The notes under the pieces are model-generated. The model was not told the DNA's origin, searched no databases, and saw nothing but the letters and a program-made list of their open reading frames with translations. DNA of 64,000 nucleotides from Archangium violaceum. GTDB lineage: Bacteria; Myxococcota; Myxococcia; Myxococcales; Myxococcaceae. The DNA is taken from contig NZ_CP069396.1 in NCBI RefSeq assembly GCF_016887565.1, positions 4,057,001 to 4,121,000 of the forward strand. Reading direction: 5' to 3'. This document shows positions 47,233 through 55,860 of the stretch, one piece after another (positions within the stretch are counted from its first letter, which is position 1; every line of letters begins with the position of its first letter). Both the position numbers and the translations under genes were made by a program.

Positions 47233-49836
47233 TCAGTCCAGGCCCACGTAGCTCCATTGCTGGGCCGCGGAGTCGTCACAGGCGTTGAGACGCAGGCGGG
47301 TCCCCTCGGGGGCGTCGTAGGTCTCCACGCAGTGGCCGCCGGGGCTGCGGAGGGTGCCGGACCAGTACCACAGCTGGGAGGAGTCGCCGTCGCAGTCCGC
47401 CATGACCAGACCGTACTGCCAATCCGTGGTCAGGCACCTTCCCGCGGAGACATTGTAGAGCGAGCCATCACTTCGCACCTCCCATTCGGACGGGCGCCAG
47501 CAGCCATACTCATCCACCGTCACCTCGTCGTATCCGTACGGGTCGTAGTAGATGCAATCACCACGAGGCGCGAGGCTGTCCCGGGGCTGCACGTAGAGCT
47601 GCCCCCTGTCGAACCTGAAGACGGAGGGAACGTCTTCACACCTGCCCAGGTGGATTTCGGCATCGCCTTGCGGGTAGTGCCGCTCGTTGAAGAGGCATTC
47701 GCCCAGCTCGTTGCCAAGCGTCGCCCAGTAGTACCAGGTGGAGGACTCGGGAGACGGCATGTTCGGGTTGCAGTAGCCGGGAACCACGGAGGTCAGGGGC
47801 GCATCCGCTCCGCCCCGGACAGGGCACCCGCTCTCCGCGACCGTCTCGAGCTGGAGCTCCGCGTTCTGGATCTGTGAGGAGTAGGGCGAGCAGGTGCTAT
47901 CGACGGAGACGGCCTCCTCGCTGATGGAGAGGCAGCTTCCGTCCGCCGCCTTGAACACGCCGCTCCCCCCGCCCGCGTTGCAATCGCTCTCGTAGGCGCC
48001 ACGGTCTGGACCACCGGCGCAGTGCGTCCCGGTGTTTCCGGCATCGACGAGGGCGCTGTCGAGGGCGAACGAGCCCTGGCCCAACTGGATGTACCAGCGA
48101 TACCGCCAGCCACCGCTGGTGGAGACACCGTAATGGACCAACCGGGGATCCGTTTCGAGGCTGGTGGGGGCAGGGTCCATTCCTGTCTGCGCCCGCCAGG
48201 TGGCCAGGTTCACGAGAGCGGACGTCTGGGTCGTGGCGGTCAGCCCCGCCGAGCGTCGGAAGAGGGCGGCCTGCGCCCCGTGATAGAGGTTGTAATCGCT
48301 GTACCGGCCCGGCGTATTGTCGACGTTGTAGTCGAGGAACCCTCCCTCCGTTCCGGCGAGCTGCGTCCCATTCAAGCGGTTGACGGCGGGCAGGCCTTTC
48401 ACGTCCGAGAGGATGTTGTTCCAGACACGCACCGTATTCGCCGGGCCCAGGACCGTGTTCGGTCCGCTCGCATCGCCGCGGTAGTAGGTATCGTGTCCCA
48501 CGAGGATGCCCGAGTGGGCGATGTCCTTCAGGGTGTTGTGGTAGATGTCGATGCGCGAGCCCCGGTTGACGGCGATTCCATCACCGCAGTTGACCCGCCA
48601 GAGCCCCTTGGGGGTCTGCCACCGGGTCTGGTTCATGCCGTAGATCTCATTGCGCCGGATGGCGACGTCCGTGACCTCGAAATACTCGTTGCCCACGGTG
48701 ATGCCCCTTCCACTCCAGGCGAGCTGCGCTCCCTCGATGAGGATCCGTTGGGCGGCATAGTGGAGGAGGATGGCGCTGCCTCCGCAGGACTTCGCGCTCA
48801 GCCTGGGCTCGGCCTGGATGTCCTCTTCCGCCTTGTGGTCATGGAAGGAGTTCGCGCCGATGATGGAGACGCCCTGGCAGGACTTGATGTCGACCGCGTT
48901 CTCGTCGTTGTTGGCGAACTCGTTGCTCTCGATGGTGAGGTCGCGGACGTCCCAGTAGGCGTCGAGGTCGCTCTCTTGCTCACGTCCCTGGCACTGGACT
49001 CCATCGCCGGAATTGCCCGTGGCCTTGTTGTTGCGGATCAGCACCCGCTTCGTGCCCTTGTTCAGCGTGACGCCATGGGAGCCCAGGCGGTAGCCGTTGG
49101 TGTCGGTCTTCCGGTTGTTGGTGAGCTCGCTGCCCTCGACCAGGACATCCTCCGTGTACCGGAGCTCGATGGCGGAGCTCTGGCACCGGGAGATTCGCAG
49201 GTTCCGGAGGGCGACGTGATGCGCCGAGGTGGGCGTGCGGTTGAGGAAATTGGACGACAGGACATTCACACCGGGGCCGAAGGCCCCCTGACAATCAATG
49301 GTGAGGTTGTCGACGACCCAGTAGGACGAGTTGAAGGAGAGGGCCGCTCCGGTCGACGGGACGATCACCGCGCGGTACCCGTTCGACGTCTCGCCGAGGA
49401 TGTACTTGGGATTCGCGGCGGTGCCACCGCGGTCGGGGTTGACCGAAACGGATTCGGAATAGGGCGTCGACGCTCCCACCACGATGACCTTGTCGCCCGG
49501 CAGGGTCATCAAGGAGAGGGCCCGGGTAAGCGTATGGCAGGCCGTGGCCCTGGACAGACAGTCCGTGTTGCTCCCGCTCTTGCTCACGTAGAAGGTCCGT
49601 AAGGACGTGCCGCTGGCGAGGAAGGCGAGGTCCGCGGCTCGTGCCGCACCCGCGGTGGTTACGTTGACCACCTCCTGTCGGGTGCTCTGGAGAGCCAGCG
49701 CGTCCGCGCCCTCTGGCGTCTGGGGCTCGACCGGCCCCGAGCAGGAGGTCTGTAGCGCCGTGAAAACCAGCCACACGGCAAGACTCGCACCCAATCCCTG
49801 TCGCCACTGGCTCGGGAAATACTCATGACCACGCAT
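47233..49836 (-). CDS. Secreted beta-helix protein with ricin-like lectin tail
   Basis: An 867-residue lipoprotein-like protein. ATG 49836 starts a signal peptide ending in TALQTSC, a lipobox-like cysteine. Residues 75-600 are a right-handed beta-helix with many PbH1 coils (VDNLTIDCQGAFGPG, RNLRISRCQSSA, VLIRNNKATGNSGDGVQ, VAIRRNEIYGM), typical of polysaccharide lyases or glycosidases. No catalytic residues are obvious. The C-terminal 250 residues are Cys-rich and end in a ricin-like lectin (SPGGHCVETYD, QQWSYVGLD). A surface polysaccharide-binding or -cutting role is inferred. Confidence 0.8.
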   Translation of the reverse strand: MRGHEYFPSQWRQGLGASLAVWLVFTALQTSCSGPVEPQTPEGADALALQSTRQEVVNVTTAGAARAADLAFLASGTSLRTFYVSKSGSNTDCLSRATACHTLTRALSLMTLPGDKVIVVGASTPYSESVSVNPDRGGTAANPKYILGETSNGYRAVIVPSTGAALSFNSSYWVVDNLTIDCQGAFGPGVNVLSSNFLNRTPTSAHHVALRNLRISRCQSSAIELRYTEDVLVEGSELTNNRKTDTNGYRLGSHGVTLNKGTKRVLIRNNKATGNSGDGVQCQGREQESDLDAYWDVRDLTIESNEFANNDENAVDIKSCQGVSIIGANSFHDHKAEEDIQAEPRLSAKSCGGSAILLHYAAQRILIEGAQLAWSGRGITVGNEYFEVTDVAIRRNEIYGMNQTRWQTPKGLWRVNCGDGIAVNRGSRIDIYHNTLKDIAHSGILVGHDTYYRGDASGPNTVLGPANTVRVWNNILSDVKGLPAVNRLNGTQLAGTEGGFLDYNVDNTPGRYSDYNLYHGAQAALFRRSAGLTATTQTSALVNLATWRAQTGMDPAPTSLETDPRLVHYGVSTSGGWRYRWYIQLGQGSFALDSALVDAGNTGTHCAGGPDRGAYESDCNAGGGSGVFKAADGSCLSISEEAVSVDSTCSPYSSQIQNAELQLETVAESGCPVRGGADAPLTSVVPGYCNPNMPSPESSTWYYWATLGNELGECLFNERHYPQGDAEIHLGRCEDVPSVFRFDRGQLYVQPRDSLAPRGDCIYYDPYGYDEVTVDEYGCWRPSEWEVRSDGSLYNVSAGRCLTTDWQYGLVMADCDGDSSQLWYWSGTLRSPGGHCVETYDAPEGTRLRLNACDDSAAQQWSYVGLD

Positions 49837-49991
49837 GGTGTCGCTGCTCCTGATGGACGAGACGGCGGAACGGCGGGTCTCCTCTACCAAGCAAGCGGGG
49901 ATTCCAGGTATTGATTTCACGGCCCCCCGAGCGGATTCGGGTCCTCGAGCTCAGTCCGTGCGCTGCCCTCCTCCCCCTCCCATCCTTCTTT

Positions 49992-51512
49992 CTACAGGTT
50001 GTTCGCGGCGAACGTCGGCTTCGCGAACGTCGGCAGTGGCAACGTCACGCTCGACGGCAACCCTTCCATGCTCCCTGTCCGCATGAAGGCATAGACGGAG
50101 GCCTTGGCCTTTGCATCCTCGCGCAACTGATAGAACGTCCCATCGTGCCCTCCCCGATGCACGACGATCGCATGCCCATGCGAGTAATAAGGCAGCACCT
50201 CCAGCATGTTCTCGATCGGCGTCGACGTATCCCAGTCGCCGTGTACGAACACCACCGGAATATCCGTCGGCACGACGCCGCGGAACGTGTCGCCCATGTC
50301 GGCCGTCGGCCAGACATCGGCGGCCGCTATATACGGGGCGAAGTTCCAACTGCCCAGCACCCCCACCGCCGGGTCGGTGAGAAGCTGATGCGCGCGTGCG
50401 GGCGTGACGCCAAGGCTCGTATCCACCAGCGGGCCGATGATCGCGCGCTTGCCCGCCTTGCGTCCCTCGATCGTGTCGCGAGCCCAGTCGTCGTATTGCC
50501 GGTGATAAAGGCTGAGAACGAAGGCCGGCCATTCACTGGCATCGGCTGAACGCTCGACCAGCGCTTTCTCGAAATCGCCCACGCCGAGCGTCACCGACAC
50601 CGGCTTGCCGGAGGACTTGTCGATGACGGAAACGACGACCGGCGCGGCGGCGAGTCGATCGTGCACGGTACGCAGGGCGGCCATCGTTCCGCCTTCGGGC
50701 AGATAGGGTTTCAGGCCAGGATCCCGGTCCGCGTCGAAGGCGATCCGCCGCATCGAGGCATACACGTGGGACGGCATGTCGTAGTTGTTGTCGAGCGGTT
50801 CGACACCGGAAAGGACCGCGCGCGCGACGGACCCGGGATGCCGCCTCATCACCGCGAAGCTCCACTGGGAGCCAAAGCTGCCACCGAACAGCGTGATGTT
50901 GCGGTAACCGAGGGCTTCTCTCAGGTCGTCCACATCGTCGGCGAATGCACCGATGTCGTATCCCGCGAGGTCCTTGTCCGGAAACGTGGCCAGCGCCTTG
51001 CGTGCCGTGGCCAGTGCGCTGGCTTTCGACTGTTCGAGCGTGGCTGGCTTGTTCAGAGGAGAGGCATCCGCATCCACCTCCAGCATCTCACCCCGAGAGG
51101 TGTAGCCACGCTGCTCGACCACCACCAGGTCGCCGACGGTGCCGAAGTTGATCCACGATTTGAGGCGGCCGCGGCCCGCCGCATCGGACTGCTCGAACGC
51201 GCCGAGCACCGAGAAGCCAGGGCCACCAGGCAGCCAGAACACGGGCGGCGCTCCGGTGGGTTGCGGCGCGCGGATACGCGCGAACCCCACGCCAATGGGA
51301 CGGCTGTCTGCCCTGTTCCGGTTCTCCGGCACATAGAACGTGCCGAGCTCGTAATTCACCGTCACGCCGTCGGTGGTGGTGAGCGTGCGGGTCTCGCTGA
51401 CGATGGAGCCAACCCTGATGACTGGCTCCGCCCCCATCGCCGTCCCAGGGTTTCCCATCAGGGACATGAAAACGACGAGCGTCGTGACGCGTGCGAGAAC
51501 AACCTTTCCCAT
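49992..51512 (-). CDS. Exported alpha/beta hydrolase, S33/TAP-like
   Basis: A 506-residue hydrolase with a signal peptide (MGKVVLARVTTLVVFMSLMG, cleavage after AMGAEP). LPGGPGFSV supplies the oxyanion hole and GGSFGSQWS the nucleophile elbow. D and H candidates are in VFVHGDWDTSTP and VVHRGGHDG. The long lid (about residues 200-350) and C-terminal layout resemble prolyl-aminopeptidase S33 or TAP-like proteins. It may hydrolyse peptide termini or small esters outside the cytoplasm. The substrate is unknown. It is followed by the transposase relic after a 228-base gap. Confidence 0.85.
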   Translation of the reverse strand: MGKVVLARVTTLVVFMSLMGNPGTAMGAEPVIRVGSIVSETRTLTTTDGVTVNYELGTFYVPENRNRADSRPIGVGFARIRAPQPTGAPPVFWLPGGPGFSVLGAFEQSDAAGRGRLKSWINFGTVGDLVVVEQRGYTSRGEMLEVDADASPLNKPATLEQSKASALATARKALATFPDKDLAGYDIGAFADDVDDLREALGYRNITLFGGSFGSQWSFAVMRRHPGSVARAVLSGVEPLDNNYDMPSHVYASMRRIAFDADRDPGLKPYLPEGGTMAALRTVHDRLAAAPVVVSVIDKSSGKPVSVTLGVGDFEKALVERSADASEWPAFVLSLYHRQYDDWARDTIEGRKAGKRAIIGPLVDTSLGVTPARAHQLLTDPAVGVLGSWNFAPYIAAADVWPTADMGDTFRGVVPTDIPVVFVHGDWDTSTPIENMLEVLPYYSHGHAIVVHRGGHDGTFYQLREDAKAKASVYAFMRTGSMEGLPSSVTLPLPTFAKPTFAANNL

Positions 51513-51737
51513 GGAGCACCCTCGTTGTCCGTGTCCGCGAAAGCTCGCGTGCACGCCGCCACCTGTCAAGTCGGGCAGTCCCTGGGTCGTCATTGCCAGC
51601 GGCAGGTCATCGACGATGTCGCGTCGATGGTCTCACGACCGCCGAATCACGGACTCAAGGTCCTGGTTGGCTCGCAAGGACTGGTTGGGAACACGGTCAT
51701 CGATCCACGCGTCGCACAAGGACGAGGGGCAGCGCTC

Positions 51738-52080
51738 GCCGGCTTCATGCAGTACCTGAGAGCCAGCCTCTCCAGGAAGATGGGGCGGCTGGTGGACTGA
51801 AGTGGCGGCTTCTGGGAGCGGGGCTACTCGGCGGAGCCGGTGCTGGACGACGAGGCACCGGTAGGCCTGCTGCGCTACGTGCTGGCCCATGGAGTGAAGG
51901 AAGACCCGGTGGAAAGGTGCGCCGAGTGGCCGGGCCTCACCTGTCTGCCGCAGTTGCTGGGACGGGCGAGGCGGCTGTTCAGGTGGTTCAACTGGACGAG
52001 GCGCTGGAGCAAACGGGGACGCGAGGACATGGCCTCGGTAGAGGGGCGCTTCGCCGAGGAATGTGACTGGTGGTACTCTG
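51738..52080 (+). pseudogene. Relic of IS200/RAYT-type transposase
   Basis: In one frame from 51738, AGFMQYLRASLSRKMGRLVD is followed by an in-frame TGA at 51798-51800. The frame then continues as SGGFWERGYSAEPVLDDEA, LRYVLAHGVKEDPVERCAEW and RWFNWTRRWSKRGRED. These are recognisable C-terminal segments of REP-associated Y1 transposases of myxobacteria, in which WS usually follows the GRLVD block. The N-terminal catalytic part (HUH and Tyr) is absent, so the gene is dead. It ends 34 bases before the SH3b toxin-like gene. Confidence 0.72.
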
Positions 52081-52113
52081 GAGTTCACGCCCAGGGGAGG
52101 TCAGGAGGACGCA

Positions 52114-53301
52114 ATGCTACCAGGACCGCAGCAGCCCAACAGCTTTCCATGGTCTGGAAAGATCATCCCTTGGAGTGCTGCACTTCGGAGCGGGCCGACC
52201 CCTGGAGCACGTATCCTGGCGGACCTGCCACGTGGCGAGAACGTCAAGGTCGTCCTCCGATCCGGGGGATGGCTGTATGTCGAGTGCCATTTCGAAAGCC
52301 GTAAGCCCTTGAAGGGATATGTGTCACGGGAGCTGATCAAGCACGTTCAACCCACGAACACGGCCAGGGGTGGCGTCCAGCAGAACGTCAAAGCGGACGT
52401 CACACCGCAGCACATCGGGTCGCGGCTCCAGCAGAAACAGATCCCGCCCCACGATACCTCCGTCAGTTTCCAACTCGCCCAGCCGAAGATCATCGCCATC
52501 GCCACCGACAGCTATCTGAAGCCCACGATGTATGTCGCCGATCCCCTGCTTCCCGGCGGGTACGTGCTGGGCTTCGGCCAGGACCTCTCCTTCGCCAGGG
52601 GGCGGACGCAACCCCATGGGCCCAGCATCGGCACGACCACCGCCGCCCTGGACGGCAAGATGCGCCTCCTGCTGAAGGAGTTCGCGAGCAATGACACGCG
52701 TGGCAAGGCGCGGCGGCTGTTCGACGCCTTCCTCAAACCGCAACGCAATCTGGTGTTCTGGAGCGACACGGGCCTCACCGCGGATGCCGAGGCGCATCCC
52801 AACATCACCACCTTCGTCCATCGAGCGCTCTCCGCACCGAATTCGCCGGAGCGCACCACGGGGCAGACGAGGATCCACCAGGCGCTCGAGAAGGCCGGCT
52901 GGGACATCAACGCCGTTGCGCCCGTGACGGGACTGGGAGTGCCAGCGTTCAACCAGGGGAGCCCAGCCTGGCACACGGGTGATTTCAATAATGGGCTGGG
53001 GGTGATGATCAACGGCGTCCAACACGCGATCGTGGTCGCGAAGGCGTACAACCTCGACCGCTCCAAGAATGAGTACTATATCAAGCTGGAATACGTGTTC
53101 TACGATGTGTTCGGTCTTGATGACGACGACCTGAAGGAATACGGCGCCGACGGTGGCTGGGTCGACAGTGACGCGGCACAGGGCATCACCGCCTGGTGGC
53201 AGCTTCAGCACCGGCACGGCTATGCGCCGCTCATCACCCGTATCGTCTTTGTAAGGGAGTTCAGGGTCCCTGTTCCTCCCGCTCGGGGGGCGCGCCGATG
53301 A
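52114..53301 (+). CDS. SH3b plus DUF3289-like protein, candidate secreted toxin
   Basis: A 395-residue protein. ATG 52114 follows an AGGAGG site. Residues 28-80 form an SH3b-like domain (GARILADLPRGENVKVVLRSGGWLYVECH), and no signal peptide is seen. The C-terminal part matches the DUF3289 pattern: NGLGVMINGVQHAIVV, YYIKLEYVFYDVFGLDDDDL and an ITAWWQLQHRHGYAPLITRI segment. DUF3289 occurs beside type VI effectors in other bacteria. Its stop overlaps the next start by ATGA, so the downstream membrane protein is a plausible immunity partner. Killing activity is inferred, and no catalytic motif is seen. Confidence 0.72.
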   Translation: MLPGPQQPNSFPWSGKIIPWSAALRSGPTPGARILADLPRGENVKVVLRSGGWLYVECHFESRKPLKGYVSRELIKHVQPTNTARGGVQQNVKADVTPQHIGSRLQQKQIPPHDTSVSFQLAQPKIIAIATDSYLKPTMYVADPLLPGGYVLGFGQDLSFARGRTQPHGPSIGTTTAALDGKMRLLLKEFASNDTRGKARRLFDAFLKPQRNLVFWSDTGLTADAEAHPNITTFVHRALSAPNSPERTTGQTRIHQALEKAGWDINAVAPVTGLGVPAFNQGSPAWHTGDFNNGLGVMINGVQHAIVVAKAYNLDRSKNEYYIKLEYVFYDVFGLDDDDLKEYGADGGWVDSDAAQGITAWWQLQHRHGYAPLITRIVFVREFRVPVPPARGARR

Positions 53302-53843
53302 CCGCCGGACGGCGGAGGGACCTGGGGGCAGCGGGGCTCGGTGCATTGCTGCTGGGCCTGCTGGCCGCGCCGTGGGTCTATGCGACGTTGTTCGGCGCGC
53401 TCTTCGCGTTTCCGCCGCCCTTCGCCGCGGTGGTGACGCCCCTGCTGCTCGGGGCGACGCTCGATCTCGCGCTGGAAGCATTCGCTCGTCTCCGAGGCTT
53501 CGCGCGGATACGGATGCTCGGGGCGACGATTTCAGCGGTGGTCGTGCTCACGAGCCTCTGGGTGTTGTCGAAATTCACCTTGCTCAACCAGGCGGAACGG
53601 CTGGGTCTGTTCGCGACTGTCTGGCTCGGGGCCACACTGGGCTGGCTCGTCGTCTCGCTGCCGTTGGGGGAGGTCGGACCGGAAGCACTCCTTCGTTCGC
53701 ACCTGACATCGGCGGCGCGACAGCGGGCCGCGCTGGTGACGGCGCTCATCCTGTTCGGGGTGCTGTCCGCGCTCTCCTGGCGCTACCTGATGACGCCGGC
53801 GGGGTTCATCGGAGGTCCGCCCTCGCCGGAGCCGATCGGGTGA
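53298..53843 (+). CDS. Small polytopic membrane protein, candidate immunity protein
   Basis: A 181-residue protein with four hydrophobic helices (residues 10-35, 40-60, 75-95, 105-125) and a fifth at 145-165, on a basic N-terminus. Its start ATG 53298 overlaps the upstream stop TGA (ATGA), so it is translated with the SH3b/DUF3289-like protein. The small multi-span form resembles immunity proteins that shield membranes from pore-forming or lipid-active effectors. No homologous family is recognised. Pieces of it are found again at 59592. Confidence 0.65.
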   Translation: MTAGRRRDLGAAGLGALLLGLLAAPWVYATLFGALFAFPPPFAAVVTPLLLGATLDLALEAFARLRGFARIRMLGATISAVVVLTSLWVLSKFTLLNQAERLGLFATVWLGATLGWLVVSLPLGEVGPEALLRSHLTSAARQRAALVTALILFGVLSALSWRYLMTPAGFIGGPPSPEPIG

Positions 53844-53849
53844 TACGAG

Positions 53850-54130
53850 TCGTCTGAGTGATGCCTGGAGGCTACCCATGGAACCATAGGGTGAAAGTCC
53901 CAAAGCGGTAAAAGGTCGAGGCCGCATAGCTCGGATGGCACCGACAGGGGAGACCCCTGCGGTGAAGCCCATCGACAAAGCCCCGGAAAGCGGGGTGAGC
54001 GAGCTGTCCGGTTCGATGTGGCGGGGGTCGGAGACGGAGTGATGGTGGGCCCCAAACGGGCACGAAGCCGGAAACGGCGGATACAGCCAAGGGCCCCCCT
54101 GCACACCACCGCGCCGATCCTCGACCCGAC
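53850..54130. ncRNA. Structured RNA resembling a group II intron fragment (no RT)
   Basis: A non-coding stretch with many short perfect hairpins: GGGTGAAAGTCCC, GGGGAGACCCC, CCCCGGAAAGCGGGG and GCCGGAAACGGC, mostly with GNRA-like loops. The run CGGGGTGAGCGAGC...TCCGGTTCGATGTGGCGGGGG resembles the D1-D4 end block of bacterial group II introns. There is no reverse-transcriptase ORF nearby, so it is at best a degenerate or ORF-less intron. The orientation follows the plus strand. The assignment rests on motif likeness, not on a covariance search. Confidence 0.45.
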
Positions 54131-54289
54131 CTCGACTTTCGCCATTTCATGGTTGAGAAGTCGACCAAGACTTTCAGCAGTTGCCCACATGCCCGGACCC
54201 CCTGCCGCTCTCCTCATGGGAGGGCGGCCCAGCTCACCTGTTCGCTCCGCGCGCTACTCGACTCTTCCATGGGCACGCCAGGATATCCC
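54131..54289. other. Gene-free spacer
   Basis: No supported gene or signal is seen between the structured RNA block and the papain-inhibitor-like gene. Short ORFs here have no motif and appear to be chance. Confidence 0.3.
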
Positions 54290-54724
54290 CTAGCAGTCGA
54301 CAATGCTCCAGCTCGCGCCTTTGGCCCTGCCAACGTCCGGATGGGCGAGTTTCTGGAACGCTGGCAGGCTGAGGTCGATGGTGGCTGGGCCACACCCCGG
54401 GCATTTATCCTTCACCGGCACCGTGATTGTCTTCCCGTTGTACGTGACCCTGGCGCACTTCTTACAGAGAGGATCCTTGCTGGCGGAAGCAGCCGTCCAG
54501 TATACATGGGACACGGAGGCCAACTCCTGCGCGGCGGCGTTGATCTGGGTGCCGCAAGCGCCGTAACCCGCGTCGTTGTAATAGGCGAGCTCTCCATTTC
54601 CTTTGATGGATATGCCCGTGCTGCCTGAGCTGTTCTTCTTTTGCGCGACGGCCACCGCGGCGGTCAGCAGGATGATGAGCGTTACGGGAAGGGCTTTCAG
54701 CGCTGTTCTGGAAAGAGTTCTCAT
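54290..54724 (-). CDS. Secreted papain-inhibitor/expansin-like double-psi barrel protein
   Basis: A 144-residue exported protein. ATG 54724 follows AGGAGATCCGTT, and a signal peptide ends near VAVAQ. The mature domain reads GELAYYNDAGYGACGTQI, then ASVSHVYWTAASASKDPLC and VPVKDKCPGCGPATIDLSLP. This is the pattern of the Streptomyces papain inhibitor and of barwin/expansin-type double-psi beta-barrels, with conserved cysteines. It may inhibit cysteine proteases or bind polysaccharide. The final call rests on resemblance only. Confidence 0.78.
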   Translation of the reverse strand: MRTLSRTALKALPVTLIILLTAAVAVAQKKNSSGSTGISIKGNGELAYYNDAGYGACGTQINAAAQELASVSHVYWTAASASKDPLCKKCARVTYNGKTITVPVKDKCPGCGPATIDLSLPAFQKLAHPDVGRAKGASWSIVDC

Positions 54725-54758
54725 AACGGATCTCCTCAGGGGCCCACCTTAGCTGAAC

Positions 54759-54838
54759 GACGAGGGGATGTGCACGGGCATCCTGGTGAGCCCCAACAAG
54801 GTGCTCACCGCGGCCCACTGCGTGGATACGCAGCGCAC
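54759..54838 (+). pseudogene. Fragment of a trypsin-like serine protease
   Basis: The frame from 54759 reads DEGMCTGILVSPNKVLTAAHCVDTQRT, with the S1-protease active-site His motif TAAHC and its partner cysteine. It stops being protease-like about 27 residues on, and a TAG lies 3 codons upstream, so no signal or Ser/Asp parts exist. The pyridoxamine-oxidase-like gene's terminal codons overlap this fragment on the other strand. Confidence 0.7.
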
Positions 54839-55845
54839 GGGGGGGCGCCGAGCTGCGGAGCGGGCTGGGCCGCGGACCATCGCAACGGCACGCCGTCCTC
54901 GATCCACGTGCCATCCGTGACGCGGAAGCGCAGGAGCCGCTCAGCCCCCGTGAAGGCCTCGACCTCGGGCCCATCCCAGACGATCTCTGTCTCACCGGTC
55001 AGCGAGAGGAGCCCACCGGTGGCGAAGTCGACGAACAACAGACCCGCACGCGGGTTGAGGGCCAGGTTGCCAAACGTATTGAAATGAAAGTTGCCGCTGA
55101 AGTCCGGAGCCGTCAGGACAGTGCGGCCGGCCTCGTTCGTCACTCGCACGAAGCCGGGCTTGCCACCGCGATGCGAGACATCGACGCCTTCGACCGGCTC
55201 GTCCCCTCGCGCGGCCGGTGACGCCGTGGCGATGAAGAACGTATCCGCGCGGTCGATGAGCTCGACGCTCGCACCGGACAGCCGCGGGCCTTCCTTCCGC
55301 ACGGGTCGCGGCCCCGTGACACGGGAGGGCTCGGCCACGAAGACGGGCTCCCGTGCCTGGATGTACCGCGGGCAATTGCCGAAGCTCTGCTCGACCCGGA
55401 CGACGAATCGGCCCCCGCCGAGCTCCACCACCGTTCCGTTCATCCGGTTGCGGCGGCGCGTCTCGAGCTGGATACCGAGAAGGCCCAGGGGTGCGCCCGG
55501 GAGGAGGTTCTGGCCCAGGGCATCTCCGAAGCCGGGGAGCGCTGAGACCACGAGCGTCCGCGGGTCGGGCGAGGTCACGAAGCCCGGTCGGCCCACGAGG
55601 ATGGAGGCCCATGGACGTCGCTCACCATCCAGACTGCCGACGAGCAGGAAGGGCAGCTTGCAGAACAGCTCGCGATGTTGCTCCGGCATGAACGAGCGGA
55701 TGACCTTGCGCCCGATCTGCTCGAGGCGGGCACGCATCCCGACCCGCTCCTGGACTGCCTGCTCGCCAGCGTGGAATGGCGACCGTTCGTGGGACCAACC
55801 CGGCAGCGGTGCCGCGGGGGCGTTCGGTGGGGTGCTCTGGGACAT
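54805..55845 (-). CDS. Flavin-binding pyridoxamine 5'-phosphate oxidase-family protein, C-terminally altered
   Basis: A 346-residue split-barrel flavoprotein. It contains PFLLVGSLDGERRPWASILVGRPGF, the ASVELIDRADTFFIATAS segment, GVDVSHRGGKPGFVRV, FSGNFHFNTFGNLALNPRAGLLFVDF and a final VWDGPEVEAF with LLRFRV. Close relatives continue with a C-terminal ferredoxin-type reductase domain. Here the frame instead ends shortly after WSAAQPAPQLGAPPCAAYPRSG, reading antisense across the trypsin relic. The C-terminal part is thus probably lost by a rearrangement. ATG 55845 is clean. It may still bind FMN. Confidence 0.85.
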   Translation of the reverse strand: MSQSTPPNAPAAPLPGWSHERSPFHAGEQAVQERVGMRARLEQIGRKVIRSFMPEQHRELFCKLPFLLVGSLDGERRPWASILVGRPGFVTSPDPRTLVVSALPGFGDALGQNLLPGAPLGLLGIQLETRRRNRMNGTVVELGGGRFVVRVEQSFGNCPRYIQAREPVFVAEPSRVTGPRPVRKEGPRLSGASVELIDRADTFFIATASPAARGDEPVEGVDVSHRGGKPGFVRVTNEAGRTVLTAPDFSGNFHFNTFGNLALNPRAGLLFVDFATGGLLSLTGETEIVWDGPEVEAFTGAERLLRFRVTDGTWIEDGVPLRWSAAQPAPQLGAPPCAAYPRSGPR

Positions 55846-55860
55846 GACACGCTCGATGGC

